DNA of 64,000 nucleotides from Gymnodinialimonas ceratoperidinii (GTDB lineage Bacteria; Pseudomonadota; Alphaproteobacteria; Rhodobacterales; Rhodobacteraceae). Numbering within the stretch: position 1 is the stretch's first letter; each line of letters starts with the position of its first letter. Positions 51,288-61,070 of the stretch are shown here, in pieces. Where the stretch lies: positions 248,001 through 312,000 of the forward strand of contig NZ_CP079194.1 in assembly GCF_019297855.1 (NCBI RefSeq). Direction: 5' to 3'. The position numbers and the translations under genes are program-made. The notes under the pieces are model-generated. The model worked only from the letters and a program-made list of their open reading frames with translations, was not told the origin of the DNA and searched no databases.

Positions 51288-52088
51288 ATGTCCGCGTCCT
51301 CCCTTCCGCCGATCGCGATGTTCTGGACTGGGCGCCCCGTTGACTGGATGCAGCGTCTATCGATGCACTCCTTTGTCAATCATGGCTACCGCGTCACGCT
51401 GTTCAGCCCGAAGGATGCCCCCATTGATCCCGAGGTCGAGGGCGTGGAGACGGAGGCGATGGAGGAGATCTACGTCCCCTCCCGCCGCATGGGCAAACAC
51501 GCGGCCCCCGCCTGCCTTGCGGATGTCTTCCGTCTCTACCTCATGCAGAAAACGGATTTCGTGTGGATGGACAGCGATATGCTGTCGATCTCGCCGATCA
51601 CCCTGAACGAGGGCTACGCAATGTCCTGGTCCGGCCCCGATGGCCAGATCAACAACGCCGCCCTGCGCGTGCCCCGCGACAGCGAGGCGCTGCGTTACCT
51701 GCTTGATCACATCGAGAACCCCGAGCTGATCCCCGAATGGATGAACCGCGACCATCGCGCGGAGCTGGCGGAGATGCCGCTGGAACGCCGGCTGCTGGCC
51801 CAGGGCAGGATGCTGCGGATTGTCTATGGCCCGCGTGGCTTGAACCACGCGCTGCAAAAGACCGGAGAGTCTCGATTCGCCGCCTCGATGGAGGCCTATT
51901 CGCCAGTGCCATGGTGGCTGACGGACCTGTTCTACAGCCCGCGCGGCGGGGTGGCGCCCTATATCACCGAGCAAACCCGTGTCGTTCACCTCTTCAACGA
52001 CCAGATCCGCAAGTATAACAAGAACCGAATGCCGCCCGAGGGTTGTTTCCTCGACCAATATATTAAAGAAAGCGGCTTCAAACCCTAA
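51288..52088 (+). CDS. GT32-like glycosyltransferase
   Basis: 266 residues. It begins with a short hydrophobic start but no signal peptide; the GT-A metal motif Asp95-Ser-Asp97 is in FVWMDSDMLSI, with the acceptor-side HAAPACLADVFRLYLM before it, as in GT32/capsular-polysaccharide glycosyltransferases of the Gly-rich type. The tail EQTRVVHLFNDQIRKYNKN closes the fold. The sugar is unknown. Cytoplasmic. Placed between the DUF4198 gene and leuD on the same strand; leuD starts 18 nt after its stop, so it may be cotranscribed with leuD, though functions differ. Confidence 0.85.
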   Translation: MSASSLPPIAMFWTGRPVDWMQRLSMHSFVNHGYRVTLFSPKDAPIDPEVEGVETEAMEEIYVPSRRMGKHAAPACLADVFRLYLMQKTDFVWMDSDMLSISPITLNEGYAMSWSGPDGQINNAALRVPRDSEALRYLLDHIENPELIPEWMNRDHRAELAEMPLERRLLAQGRMLRIVYGPRGLNHALQKTGESRFAASMEAYSPVPWWLTDLFYSPRGGVAPYITEQTRVVHLFNDQIRKYNKNRMPPEGCFLDQYIKESGFKP

Positions 52089-52106
52089 GCCCGTTCGGAG
52101 AGCCCC

Positions 52107-52712
52107 ATGGACAAGTTCACCAAACTGACCGGCATCGCCGCGCCCATGCCCCTGATCAATGTCGATACCGACATGATCATTCCCAAGCAGTTCCTCAAGA
52201 CGATCAAGCGCTCGGGCCTTGGGGTGAACCTGTTCGACGAGATGCGCTACGACGATGACGGCAACGAAATCCCCGATTTCGTCCTGAACAAGCCCGCCTA
52301 TCGCGACGCGCAGATCCTTGTGGCCGGCGACAACTTCGGCTGCGGCTCCTCGCGCGAGCACGCGCCCTGGGCGCTGCTGGACTTCGGCATCCGCTGCGTG
52401 ATCGCGCCCTCCTTTGCGGATATTTTCTACAACAACTGCTTCAAGAACGGCATTCTGCCGATCGTTCTGCCGCAAGAGCAGGTCGACATGCTGATGGACG
52501 ACGCCGAGCGTGGCGCGAATGCGGTGGTGACGGTCGATCTGGAAAGCCAGACGATCACCGGTCCGGACGGCGGCTCGATCAGCTTCGAGGTCGACGCATT
52601 CCGCAAGCATTGCCTGATGAACGGCCTCGATGACATCGGCCTGACGATGGAAAAAGCGTCGTCGATCAAGGCGTTCGAGGCAGATGCAGCGCAGGCGCGT
52701 CCCTGGGTTTGA
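52107..52712 (+). CDS. leuD: 3-isopropylmalate dehydratase small subunit
   Basis: 201 residues. It forms a heterodimer with LeuC for isomerising 2- to 3-isopropylmalate. Family marks are [16 protein letters not shown] near 17-32, [42 protein letters not shown] near 72-112 (in pieces). The [4Fe-4S] cluster is in LeuC. The ATG follows GGAGAG. LeuC is 7 kb downstream on the opposite strand, not adjacent, and leuB is 2.2 kb further downstream. A 14-bp terminator stem follows the stop. Confidence 0.96.
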   Translation: MDKFTKLTGIAAPMPLINVDTDMIIPKQFLKTIKRSGLGVNLFDEMRYDDDGNEIPDFVLNKPAYRDAQILVAGDNFGCGSSREHAPWALLDFGIRCVIAPSFADIFYNNCFKNGILPIVLPQEQVDMLMDDAERGANAVVTVDLESQTITGPDGGSISFEVDAFRKHCLMNGLDDIGLTMEKASSIKAFEADAAQARPWV

Positions 52713-52754
52713 CCAGAACTGCCCTATGGCAAATCTGTGACATTTCAGCCTCTT

Positions 52755-52787
52755 AAACGGCGCCCTTCACCCCGAAGGGCGCCGTTT
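52755..52787 (+). terminator. intrinsic terminator after leuD
   Basis: Perfect 14-bp stem AAACGGCGCCCTTC / GAAGGGCGCCGTTT (52755-52768 with 52774-52787), loop ACCCC. The T tract is limited to the three T of the stem foot, so efficiency is unclear, but the stem is very stable. Confidence 0.8.
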
Positions 52788-52953
52788 GCATTGCGAGCCC
52801 CGGCCAAATTGGGCACAAATGTGTCAAAATAGTGCCCGCAATGGGCGCATTGGAACCAATTCACATGAAATTGGACCATTCGCGCCACGAAGCGGGTCGG
52901 AAGGCAAAATAAGGTGTTGGCATGAACTGGCACCAGACTTGAGGTAGATCGCA
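52788..52953. other. intergenic region before the membrane-protein gene
   Basis: 166 nt between the leuD terminator and the GTG start at 52954. It includes AAATAAGGTGTTGGCATG near 52907-52924 and GAGGTAG (52941-52947), the likely Shine-Dalgarno of the next gene. No operon mate or RNA gene seen. Confidence 0.4.
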
Positions 52954-53811
52954 GTGTTCACCAGATTGGCCGGCGCGCTTGTGCGGGCGATTATGATCGT
53001 CGTCGTCATCCTGACGCCGTCCCTGCTGTTGCCGGGGACCACCGCCGAGAGTGCGCAGTTGGCGACCCTCGTGGCCCTGGCCTTCGCGATGATCATCATG
53101 TTCGAATACGGCGCCAAGTACCCGGGCCTGATCGAATTCCGCAACGCGCCGCCCTTCAACCGCATCCGTGTCATCGCGCTGTTCCTGATGCTCTTCGGGC
53201 TGAGCATCATCATCGGCAATGGGAACGAGGGCTCGACCCTGACGGTCATCATCACCGCCTTGGGCTTCCTTGTCGGCCGTGCGCTCGACTTTCCCTACAG
53301 CCCCTTGCGCGTGGTGCTCGATTACCTTCCGCAAGGCGTCGACCCCACCCTTGCTGTCCAAATTCAGGCCATGGCCGGCCTTGTGATGCTGGTCACGCTG
53401 ATCTCCCTGTTCCTTTTCGCCGCGCTCCTGCGGCTGGAGAACTGGCCGAACCGGGGAACGGCCTTCAACGTCTGGGTCAACCTGCCCACCTTCGACCCCA
53501 CCGCCGGCGGAGATGTTGTAAAAAGATTAAATCGTGACGGCCGCGTTAACGTTATCTTTGGACTTACAGCCCCATTCATTATCCCGGTGGTGGTCGTCAT
53601 GGCCTCCAACCAGGTGCAGGTGTCCCTGACCGGGTCACCTCAGACGATGGTATGGGCGATGACGCTATGGATGTTCCTACCCCTCAGCCTGATCATGCGC
53701 GGACAGGCAATGCTGCGGGTGGCCCGAATGATCCGGGCGCGCCGCGCGCGGCTCGTGGCGGGCGTCGCCACCAATGCCAGTGGCTCGGTGCTCTCCTCCT
53801 CTACGGCCTGA
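52954..53811 (+). CDS. polytopic membrane protein of unknown function
   Basis: 285 residues, starting at GTG (52954) after GAGG. About five to six hydrophobic segments (residues 8-28, 32-55, 70-88, 92-108, 128-152, 205-225, 232-250). No family motif recognised; the gene position between leuD and leuB appears conserved in relatives only from memory. The C-terminus (about 250-285) is basic (ARMIRARRARL) and probably cytoplasmic. Its reading frame overlaps the next gene's open frame by up to 160 nt. Confidence 0.75.
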   Translation: MFTRLAGALVRAIMIVVVILTPSLLLPGTTAESAQLATLVALAFAMIIMFEYGAKYPGLIEFRNAPPFNRIRVIALFLMLFGLSIIIGNGNEGSTLTVIITALGFLVGRALDFPYSPLRVVLDYLPQGVDPTLAVQIQAMAGLVMLVTLISLFLFAALLRLENWPNRGTAFNVWVNLPTFDPTAGGDVVKRLNRDGRVNVIFGLTAPFIIPVVVVMASNQVQVSLTGSPQTMVWAMTLWMFLPLSLIMRGQAMLRVARMIRARRARLVAGVATNASGSVLSSSTA

Positions 53812-54749
53812 GTGCCTTTTCCGCGCAGGCCGAGAGCCTGCGTCTTGCTACCTATCATACCGGGTTGTCGGGACGCGGACCCGGCCTCGTGCTGCGTGAT
53901 ATCCTGCGGCGCGAGGATGAGGTCAGCGCCACCCTTGCCGTAATCGCCGAGGTCGACCCGGACATATTGGCCCTGCAGGACATGGATTATGACGGCAACC
54001 ATCTGGCACTGGCTGCTCTGGCCGAGGCGCTCGAGTATCCGCATTATCTGACGCTGCGCCCCAACTCCGGGTTGCTGACCGGGTTGGATCTTGACGGAGA
54101 CGGCCGCACCGATGGCCCCCGCGATGCCCATGGGTATGGACGTTTCAGCGGACAGGGCGGCATGGCTCTACTCTCGCGTCACCCCATTGGCGAGGTTGCG
54201 GATCATTCCTCGCACCTCTGGGCCGAGCTTCCCGGCAATGCTGCCGCAAGCGTCACCCCGCCCGAGGCTCTGCCGATCCTTCGACTGCACACGGTCGGAG
54301 CCTGGACGGTAGAGGTGCTGACGCCCGATGGCCCAATCCACATCTTGACGTCCCATGCGACGGCGCCAGTCTTCGACGGACCCGAAGATCGCAACGGTCT
54401 GCGCAACGGCGATGAGGTGCGCTTCTGGACGCTTTACCTTGATGAACCCCGCCCTGAACCCTTCGCCTACATGGGGACGCTGAACCTCGACCCGACGCGG
54501 GGCGAAGGTTTGCGCGGACCGCTTATCGAGCTGCTCGGCCATCCGGCGGTGCAAGACCCCCTCCCCGGCTTGCCGACGACCGATTGGGACGAGCCTTCGC
54601 CGGGCAATCTCCGTGTCGATTACCTGCTTCCTTCCCGCAGTCTGACGGTGGCCGACGCGGGCGTCTTCTGGCCGGAGGAAGGCCCGTTGGCCGATGTGGT
54701 CGCCGAAGCCTCGGACCACCGGCTTGTCTGGGTCGACGTGGATTTCTGA
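53652..54749 (+). CDS. endonuclease/exonuclease/phosphatase-fold secreted protein, start uncertain
   Basis: The frame is open from the ATG at 53652 (365 residues) with a second ATG at 53667. The true domain starts near AESLRLATYHTGLSG and is preceded by a signal-like hydrophobic stretch (GALLLYGLSAFSAQA) that overlaps the end of the previous gene; no ATG, GTG or TTG lies closer in frame. EEP hallmarks are present: LALQDMDYDG, HGYGRFSGQGGMALLSRHPI, GPIHILTSHATAP, MGTLNLDP and ASDHRLVWV (final His), giving a Mg-dependent phosphoesterase. Probably periplasmic or exported. Confidence 0.75.
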   Translation: MGDDAMDVPTPQPDHARTGNAAGGPNDPGAPRAARGGRRHQCQWLGALLLYGLSAFSAQAESLRLATYHTGLSGRGPGLVLRDILRREDEVSATLAVIAEVDPDILALQDMDYDGNHLALAALAEALEYPHYLTLRPNSGLLTGLDLDGDGRTDGPRDAHGYGRFSGQGGMALLSRHPIGEVADHSSHLWAELPGNAAASVTPPEALPILRLHTVGAWTVEVLTPDGPIHILTSHATAPVFDGPEDRNGLRNGDEVRFWTLYLDEPRPEPFAYMGTLNLDPTRGEGLRGPLIELLGHPAVQDPLPGLPTTDWDEPSPGNLRVDYLLPSRSLTVADAGVFWPEEGPLADVVAEASDHRLVWVDVDF

Positions 54750-54887
54750 GGAAAAGGGTCGTTCCAGCTCTTTCCAAACGATCGCCGCAGAGCGCGCTTG
54801 AGAACCGGCCAAATCCCCGCGCTTTCTTGACGCCCCGACACCACCGCGCTACCGCAACGGCAACAGTTTCAGACGAGGAATAGACCC

Positions 54888-55988
54888 ATGACCGACCGCT
54901 CCCTTCTTATCCTTCCCGGCGACGGGATCGGCCCCGAAGTCATGGCCGAGGTGCGCAAGGTGATCGACTGGTTCGGCTCCGCCCAAGGCATCACCTTCGA
55001 TGTGTCCGAGGATCTGGTCGGCGGCGCCGCTTACGACGCCCATGGCGTACCGCTCACCGACGCCACCATGGCGAAAGCGCAGGAAGTCGATGCGGTTCTG
55101 CTCGGTGCCGTGGGTGGCCCGGCCTATGACGACCTCGATTTCTCGGTGAAACCCGAGCGCGGCCTGCTGCGGCTGCGCAAGGAGATGGACCTCTACGCCA
55201 ACCTGCGTCCAGCCCAATGCTTCGACGCGCTGGCCGATTTCTCCTCGCTCAAGCGCGAAGTGGTCTCGGGGCTCGACATCATGATCCTGCGCGAGCTGAC
55301 CTCGGGCGTCTATTTCGGGGAGCCGCGCGGCATCCACACCGAGGGCAACGAGCGCGTCGGCATCAACACGCAGCGCTACACCGAGGGCGAGATCGCCCGC
55401 GCCGCCCGCTCGGCCTTCGAGCTGGCCCGCCGTCGCAACAACAAGGTCTGCTCCATGGAGAAGGCCAACGTGATGGAAAGCGGCATCCTGTGGCGCGACG
55501 TGGTGAACGAGATCCATGCCGCCGAATATGGCGACGTGGAGCTGTCGCACATGTACGCCGACAACGGCGCGATGCAGCTGGTGCGTGCGCCCAAGCAGTT
55601 CGACGTGATCCTGACCGACAACCTTTTCGGCGACATCCTCTCGGATTGTGCCGCGATGCTGACCGGCTCCCTCGGGATGTTGCCTTCCGCCTCGCTCGGC
55701 GCGCCGATGGCGAATGGCCGCCCGAAGGCGATGTACGAGCCGGTTCACGGCTCCGCCCCGGACATCACCGGGCAGGGCAAGGCGAACCCGATCGCCTGCA
55801 TCCTCAGCTTCGCCATGGCGCTGCGCTACTCCTTCGACCTCGGCGACGAGGCCACCCGGCTGGAGCGTGCCGTGGAAGGTGTGTTGGCCGACGGCGCGCG
55901 TACCGCGGACCTCATGGGCCCCGAGGGCGGTACGCCGATCTCCACCTCGGAGATGGGCGACGCGATTGTTGCCAAGCTGGCGTCCTGA
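54888..55988 (+). CDS. leuB: 3-isopropylmalate dehydrogenase
   Basis: 366 residues. NAD-dependent oxidation and decarboxylation of 3-isopropylmalate to 4-methyl-2-oxopentanoate. [10 protein letters not shown] at 8-17 is the nucleotide-substrate-loop start; then [14 protein letters not shown] near 130, [14 protein letters not shown] near 195 with the catalytic Lys, and the Asp-rich [14 protein letters not shown] near 240. GAGGAA precedes the ATG. A small secreted protein gene follows 89 nt downstream. LeuC is 3.4 kb away on the minus strand. Confidence 0.96.
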   Translation: MTDRSLLILPGDGIGPEVMAEVRKVIDWFGSAQGITFDVSEDLVGGAAYDAHGVPLTDATMAKAQEVDAVLLGAVGGPAYDDLDFSVKPERGLLRLRKEMDLYANLRPAQCFDALADFSSLKREVVSGLDIMILRELTSGVYFGEPRGIHTEGNERVGINTQRYTEGEIARAARSAFELARRRNNKVCSMEKANVMESGILWRDVVNEIHAAEYGDVELSHMYADNGAMQLVRAPKQFDVILTDNLFGDILSDCAAMLTGSLGMLPSASLGAPMANGRPKAMYEPVHGSAPDITGQGKANPIACILSFAMALRYSFDLGDEATRLERAVEGVLADGARTADLMGPEGGTPISTSEMGDAIVAKLAS

Positions 55989-56077
55989 TCGACTTCAGAG
56001 GGGGGCGTCAACGCTCCCCTCTCGCCATACGGTGGCTCCCATGGCACCTTGCAGGCATTACTGCGAAGGAGATTTCC

Positions 56078-56434
56078 ATGGTGATCCGTTTTTCCCTTTT
56101 CCTGATTGCACTTACCCTTCCTGCTGCGGCACAGCCGTTCGAGCCGGGGCAGATTATCGCAAGCCCTCTCACCCTCGCCGCACCAGCGCTTGAGAACTTC
56201 GAGTATTTCGGTGAAGGTCACCGCAGTGCGACGATCAACGTCGCGCCGAATGACGCTGGCGTGCTGGAAATCAACGTCGAGCAGGACGGCTTCCTTGACG
56301 ATTCCGTTGCCGGTGCGCGGAGCGTCTACACGATCGAGCATACCGCCGACGGTTGGCGCATCCTGAGCGCCCGCCAAGAGCAGCGCTGCCATCGCGGCGA
56401 CAACCGGGATTGGACGACCGACCTCTGCCCCTAA
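56078..56434 (+). CDS. small secreted protein of unknown function
   Basis: 118 residues from the ATG at 56078, with AAGGAG upstream. The signal peptide MVIRFSLFLIALTLPAAA is followed by a mature part with PFEPGQIIASPLTL, a Tyr-rich segment and a C-terminal Cys pair (EQRCHRGDNRDWTTDLCP) that could form a disulfide near the end. It is not a known family to me; short periplasmic proteins ending in such a Cys-x-Cys-like pair are common in Rhodobacterales. It sits 16 nt before the DMT transporter gene and may be cotranscribed. Confidence 0.75.
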   Translation: MVIRFSLFLIALTLPAAAQPFEPGQIIASPLTLAAPALENFEYFGEGHRSATINVAPNDAGVLEINVEQDGFLDDSVAGARSVYTIEHTADGWRILSARQEQRCHRGDNRDWTTDLCP

Positions 56435-56449
56435 GGACGAACGGAACCG

Positions 56450-57427
56450 ATGCAGACATCCGACACCCTCAAGGGCGCGCTTCTGGGGCTACTGGCCTTC
56501 GGGATCTTCTCGACCCACGATATCATCGTGAAGTACCTCGGCGGGACCTACTCGCCGATCCAGATCGTGTTCTTCTCGGTTCTTTTCGGCTTTCCCATCG
56601 TCGCGTTCCTGCTTCTGCGGGATTCGACCGAGGCGAACCTGAAGCCAAACCATCCGTGGTGGATCGCGGGCCGCACGACGGCCTCGGTGGTCGTCGGCAT
56701 CAGCGCGTTCTACGCCTTCACCGTGCTGCCGCTCGCGCAGGTCTATGCCATCATCTTCGCGGCGCCTTTGCTGATCACCCTGCTGGCGATCCCGGTACTG
56801 GGAGAAAAAGTCGGCTGGCGGCGCGGACTTGCCGTCGCGGTGGGGCTCGTCGGGGTCATCGTGGTGCTGCAGCCGGGACAGACAGAACTCTCCCTCGGGC
56901 ATGGGGCCGCGTTGATGGCCGCAGTGGGTGGTGCGGTCGCCTCGGTCATCGTGCGGAAGGTGGGGCGGGCAGAACGCTCGGTCGTGATGCTTCTCTACCC
57001 GATGATGGCAAACTTCGTGCTGATGGGCGCGGCGCTGCCGTTCTACTACATCCCGATGCCGGTCCGTGACCTCGCGGCGGTCGCCGTCATCGCCGCTTTC
57101 GCCCTGACGGCCAGCGCCTGCCTGATCTTCGCCTATCGCCGCGCGCCCGCCGTCATGGTGGCCCCGATGCAATACAGCCAGATCCTCTGGGCCACGGTTT
57201 TCGGCTTTCTCCTCTTTGACGAGAGCCTTGATACGCCAACCCTGATCGGTTCGATCATCATCATCGGCTCCGGCCTGTACATCGTTCTGCGAGAGGATCG
57301 CGGCGGCACCTCCTCCAACACCCCGGTGCTGCGCACCCGCACGCGGTTCGGATCACCGAGCGCGCTGAGGGTGGCGCCCTTCCTGTCGTCCGAGCGGCGC
57401 GGACCGCGACCACCGCAATCACGTTGA
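56450..57427 (+). CDS. DMT-superfamily (EamA) transporter
   Basis: 325 residues with ten membrane segments in two EamA repeats (residues about 10-140 and 155-285). The repeat marks are ISAFYAFTVLPLAQVYAIIFAAPLLITLLAIPVLGEKVGWRRG in part, and the second repeat RRAPAVMVAPMQYSQILWATVFGFLLFDE. Such proteins export or import amino acids, nucleosides or drugs; substrate is open. The C-terminal 40 residues are hydrophilic. Start ATG at 56450 with GAAC... only a weak Shine-Dalgarno. Confidence 0.9.
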   Translation: MQTSDTLKGALLGLLAFGIFSTHDIIVKYLGGTYSPIQIVFFSVLFGFPIVAFLLLRDSTEANLKPNHPWWIAGRTTASVVVGISAFYAFTVLPLAQVYAIIFAAPLLITLLAIPVLGEKVGWRRGLAVAVGLVGVIVVLQPGQTELSLGHGAALMAAVGGAVASVIVRKVGRAERSVVMLLYPMMANFVLMGAALPFYYIPMPVRDLAAVAVIAAFALTASACLIFAYRRAPAVMVAPMQYSQILWATVFGFLLFDESLDTPTLIGSIIIIGSGLYIVLREDRGGTSSNTPVLRTRTRFGSPSALRVAPFLSSERRGPRPPQSR

Positions 57428-57471
57428 ACACTTGCCAAGTCAGTGCGCCGATTGTATCCCGCCTCTACGGT

Positions 57472-57548
57472 CGGGCTGTGGCGCAGCCTGGTAGCGCACC
57501 TGCTTCGGGAGCAGGGGGTCGGAGGTTCGAATCCTCTCAGCCCGACCA
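57472..57548 (+). tRNA. tRNA-Pro (anticodon CGG)
   Basis: 77 nt with complete cloverleaf: acceptor stem CGGGCTG/CAGCCCG, T-loop GTTCGAATC, D-arm GCGCAGCCTGGTAGCGC, anticodon stem CCTGC/GCAGG around loop TTCGGGA. The anticodon CGG reads the CCG proline codon, frequent in such GC-rich genes. The 3' CCA is encoded (57546-57548). No integrase or att-like duplication was found beside it. Confidence 0.93.
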
Positions 57549-57628
57549 ATCATCCTAAAACGCGCAACCATTGCAGCTCGCCAAGGTGACAGGCCTTTGG
57601 CCCGTATCGATGTGTGCGCCCGTGTTGC

Positions 57629-57644
57629 TTGCAATTCCGTGCAA
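57629..57644. promoter_or_regulatory. inverted repeat upstream of the ferric permease gene
   Basis: TTGCA-N6-TGCAA at 57629-57644, ending 23 nt before the FbpB start (57668). Unlike the operators of fbpA it has no GTCGGA arm. It could be a dimeric regulator site or a leader stem; no function is assigned. Confidence 0.35.
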
Positions 57645-57667
57645 TCCTGACAAATACACAAAGGATC

Positions 57668-59344
57668 ATGGCGCAGAACTTCCGCATCCCTTCCCCGCTG
57701 CAACTCGGCAGCCTCGCATGGCTCGCGGCGGCGATGTGCCTCCTGCCGATGGCAGCGGTCACGATTGCGGCTCTGACCGGCGGGTTCGAGACGTTTTCCC
57801 GCCTCGCCTCGTCGGTGCTGCCACGCTACGCGGGCACCACGGCGCTGCTGATTCTCCTCGTCGGGTCGGGGACCTGCATCATCGGCACCGGCGCCGCATG
57901 GCTGGTTACCGCGACGCGCTTTCCAGGCCGCCGGATGCTGGAAATCGCCCTCGCCCTGCCCCTCGCGTTTCCGGCCTATGTCCTTGCCTACGCCTATACG
58001 GATTTTCTCGATCATCCCGGATGGGTGCAATCGACGTTGAGGGATCTGACCGGTTGGGGCCCGCGCGATTACTGGTTCCCCGAGATCCGCTCGCTTGGCG
58101 GTGCAGCCCTGATGCTGGTGTTGGTGCTTTATCCCTACGTCTATCTGCTGACGCGCGCGGCTTTTCTGCAACAAAGCGCCACGGCCTATATCGCGGCGCG
58201 GACCCTTGGCGCCGGTCCCTGGGGCGCATTCATCCGGGTGTCCCTGCCGATTGCGCGGCCGGCAATCGCAGGCGGCGTGCTTCTGGCGTTGATGGAGACC
58301 TTGGCCGATTTCGGCACGGTCTCCTACTTCGGGGTGCAGACCTTTGCCACGGGCATCTACCAGGCGTGGTATTCCTTCTTCGACCGAGGCGGCGCGGCGC
58401 AATTGGCCCTGTGCCTCCTGATCGTGGCCCTCGTCATCGCCGCGCTTGAGCGACGGCAGCGGCGGGATCAGCGGCAACACGGCGCGGGGCGGCGGTTCGA
58501 GGCGATGCAGGCGGTCAAACTGTCGAAATGGCAGGGTCTCGGCGCGATCATCTTTTGCGGATTGCCTGTCGTCCTGGGCTTCATTCTGCCGGTGGGGCTG
58601 CTCATCTCGTTGGGGTGGGACAGCTTCGACAACATGCTGACGGATCGCTATCTGAGGTTCCTGCGCAACTCTCTCATCCTCGCGTCCATCGCTGCCGTGA
58701 TCACCGTCGCGGCTGCGGTCATCCTTGGGTTCAACGCCCGGTTGCACCCGACCCCCGCGGCAAAGATCGCGATCCGCGTGGCAGGGCTTGGGTACGCGGT
58801 GCCCGGCGGTGTGATTGCCGTGGGCCTCATCGTCCCGTTCGCGGCGTTCGACAATGCTCTGGACGCGTTCATGGAGGCCCGGTTCGGCATCGACACTGGC
58901 CTGCTGATCACCGGCTCCATCTGGCTGTTGATCGCGGCTTACGGCGTGCGCTTCATGGCCGCCGCTCTCAGTGCCTATGATGCGGGTTTGAGTACTATTA
59001 ACCCCAATGTCGATGCCGTTGCGCGCACCCTCGGCCGCAACCCGAGGCGGATGCTGTCGGGCGTGCATCTGCCGATCCTGCGGCCGTCGATCTTGACCGG
59101 TCTGTTGATCGTTTTCGTGGATGTCATGAAGGAACTGCCCGCGACGCTGATCATGCGGCCGTTCAACTTCGACACGCTCGCCGTTCAAGCGCATCGACTG
59201 GCCTCGGACGAGCGTTTGGGCGAGGCCGCGGGGCCGTCGTTGGTGATCGCGGGGGTGGGGTTGTTGCCGGTGGTGCTGCTCTGCCTGTCCTTGGGACGGG
59301 AGCACACGGCGCGGCGGTTCGTGCCGGACACAGCCAAAGCCTGA
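57668..59344 (+). CDS. fbpB: ferric iron ABC transporter permease
   Basis: 558 residues from the ATG at 57668 (AAGGATC upstream). Two fused permease halves, about twelve membrane segments; each half carries a MetI-like EAA loop (YIAARTLGAGPWGAFIRVSLPIARPAIAGG near 190; DAVARTLGRNPRRMLSGVHLPILRPSILTG near 465), as in FbpB/SfuB/FutB. It moves Fe3+ delivered by FbpA. FbpA is 9.7 kb upstream and no ATPase partner is in the window, so the transporter is split. The stretch upstream has its own inverted repeat. Converges on leuC. Confidence 0.92.
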   Translation: MAQNFRIPSPLQLGSLAWLAAAMCLLPMAAVTIAALTGGFETFSRLASSVLPRYAGTTALLILLVGSGTCIIGTGAAWLVTATRFPGRRMLEIALALPLAFPAYVLAYAYTDFLDHPGWVQSTLRDLTGWGPRDYWFPEIRSLGGAALMLVLVLYPYVYLLTRAAFLQQSATAYIAARTLGAGPWGAFIRVSLPIARPAIAGGVLLALMETLADFGTVSYFGVQTFATGIYQAWYSFFDRGGAAQLALCLLIVALVIAALERRQRRDQRQHGAGRRFEAMQAVKLSKWQGLGAIIFCGLPVVLGFILPVGLLISLGWDSFDNMLTDRYLRFLRNSLILASIAAVITVAAAVILGFNARLHPTPAAKIAIRVAGLGYAVPGGVIAVGLIVPFAAFDNALDAFMEARFGIDTGLLITGSIWLLIAAYGVRFMAAALSAYDAGLSTINPNVDAVARTLGRNPRRMLSGVHLPILRPSILTGLLIVFVDVMKELPATLIMRPFNFDTLAVQAHRLASDERLGEAAGPSLVIAGVGLLPVVLLCLSLGREHTARRFVPDTAKA

Positions 59345-59369
59345 GCCTTCGCCGTTTCGCACGAGCGCA

Positions 59370-59395
59370 CCCGCCGCCCGAAGGCGCGCGGCGGG
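59370..59395. terminator. hairpin between convergent fbpB and leuC
   Basis: Stem CCCGCCGC (59370-59377) / GCGGCGGG (59388-59395) with 10-nt loop; no T run on either strand. It starts 25 nt after the fbpB stop and ends 10 nt before the leuC stop, so it may serve both genes, weakly. Confidence 0.5.
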
Positions 59396-59405
59396 CGCGA
59401 GTTCA

Positions 59406-60812
<1,407 letters not shown>

Positions 60813-61070
60813 GGCTGGATCCTGTCGGAAAAATGTGTCGGTCTGGTCGATATGGTCAGGCGCGCGGCCTCAGAGGATGTCTTCGGCACGATGGCCCAGA
60901 CCAAGCGTCTGCGCGCCGAAAAAGCGCCAAGGCAGACGGGCGCGGTCGCCGATATCGAAAAAGCTTCTCATGGCGCAGGAATTACACGGGCGGGCGGGAC
61001 TTGCCAAGGGTGGCGCTTGCCCGAGGCGGCCCTGCATGCGTAGGCTGATGGAACAGGAACGAGGACCGGA
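60813..61070. other. 258-nt divergent region between leuC and the MscS gene
   Basis: Both promoters must be here. GAGGA (61061-61065) is the Shine-Dalgarno of the channel gene. Open frames across it belong to the antisense of leuC and carry no motifs. No leucine-rich leader or T-box-like structure was seen. Confidence 0.4.

Noticed and set aside
57472..57548. tRNA-Pro as phage or island attachment site
   Set aside because: No integrase, no repeated 3' end of the tRNA downstream, and flanking genes are core functions.
57440..59362. 640-codon open frame opposite fbpB, crossing the tRNA
   Set aside because: Runs through a tRNA gene and has no recognised domain.
60813..60900. Leucine attenuator leader for leuC
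   Set aside because: No short open frame with leucine codons and no competing hairpins were found upstream of leuC.
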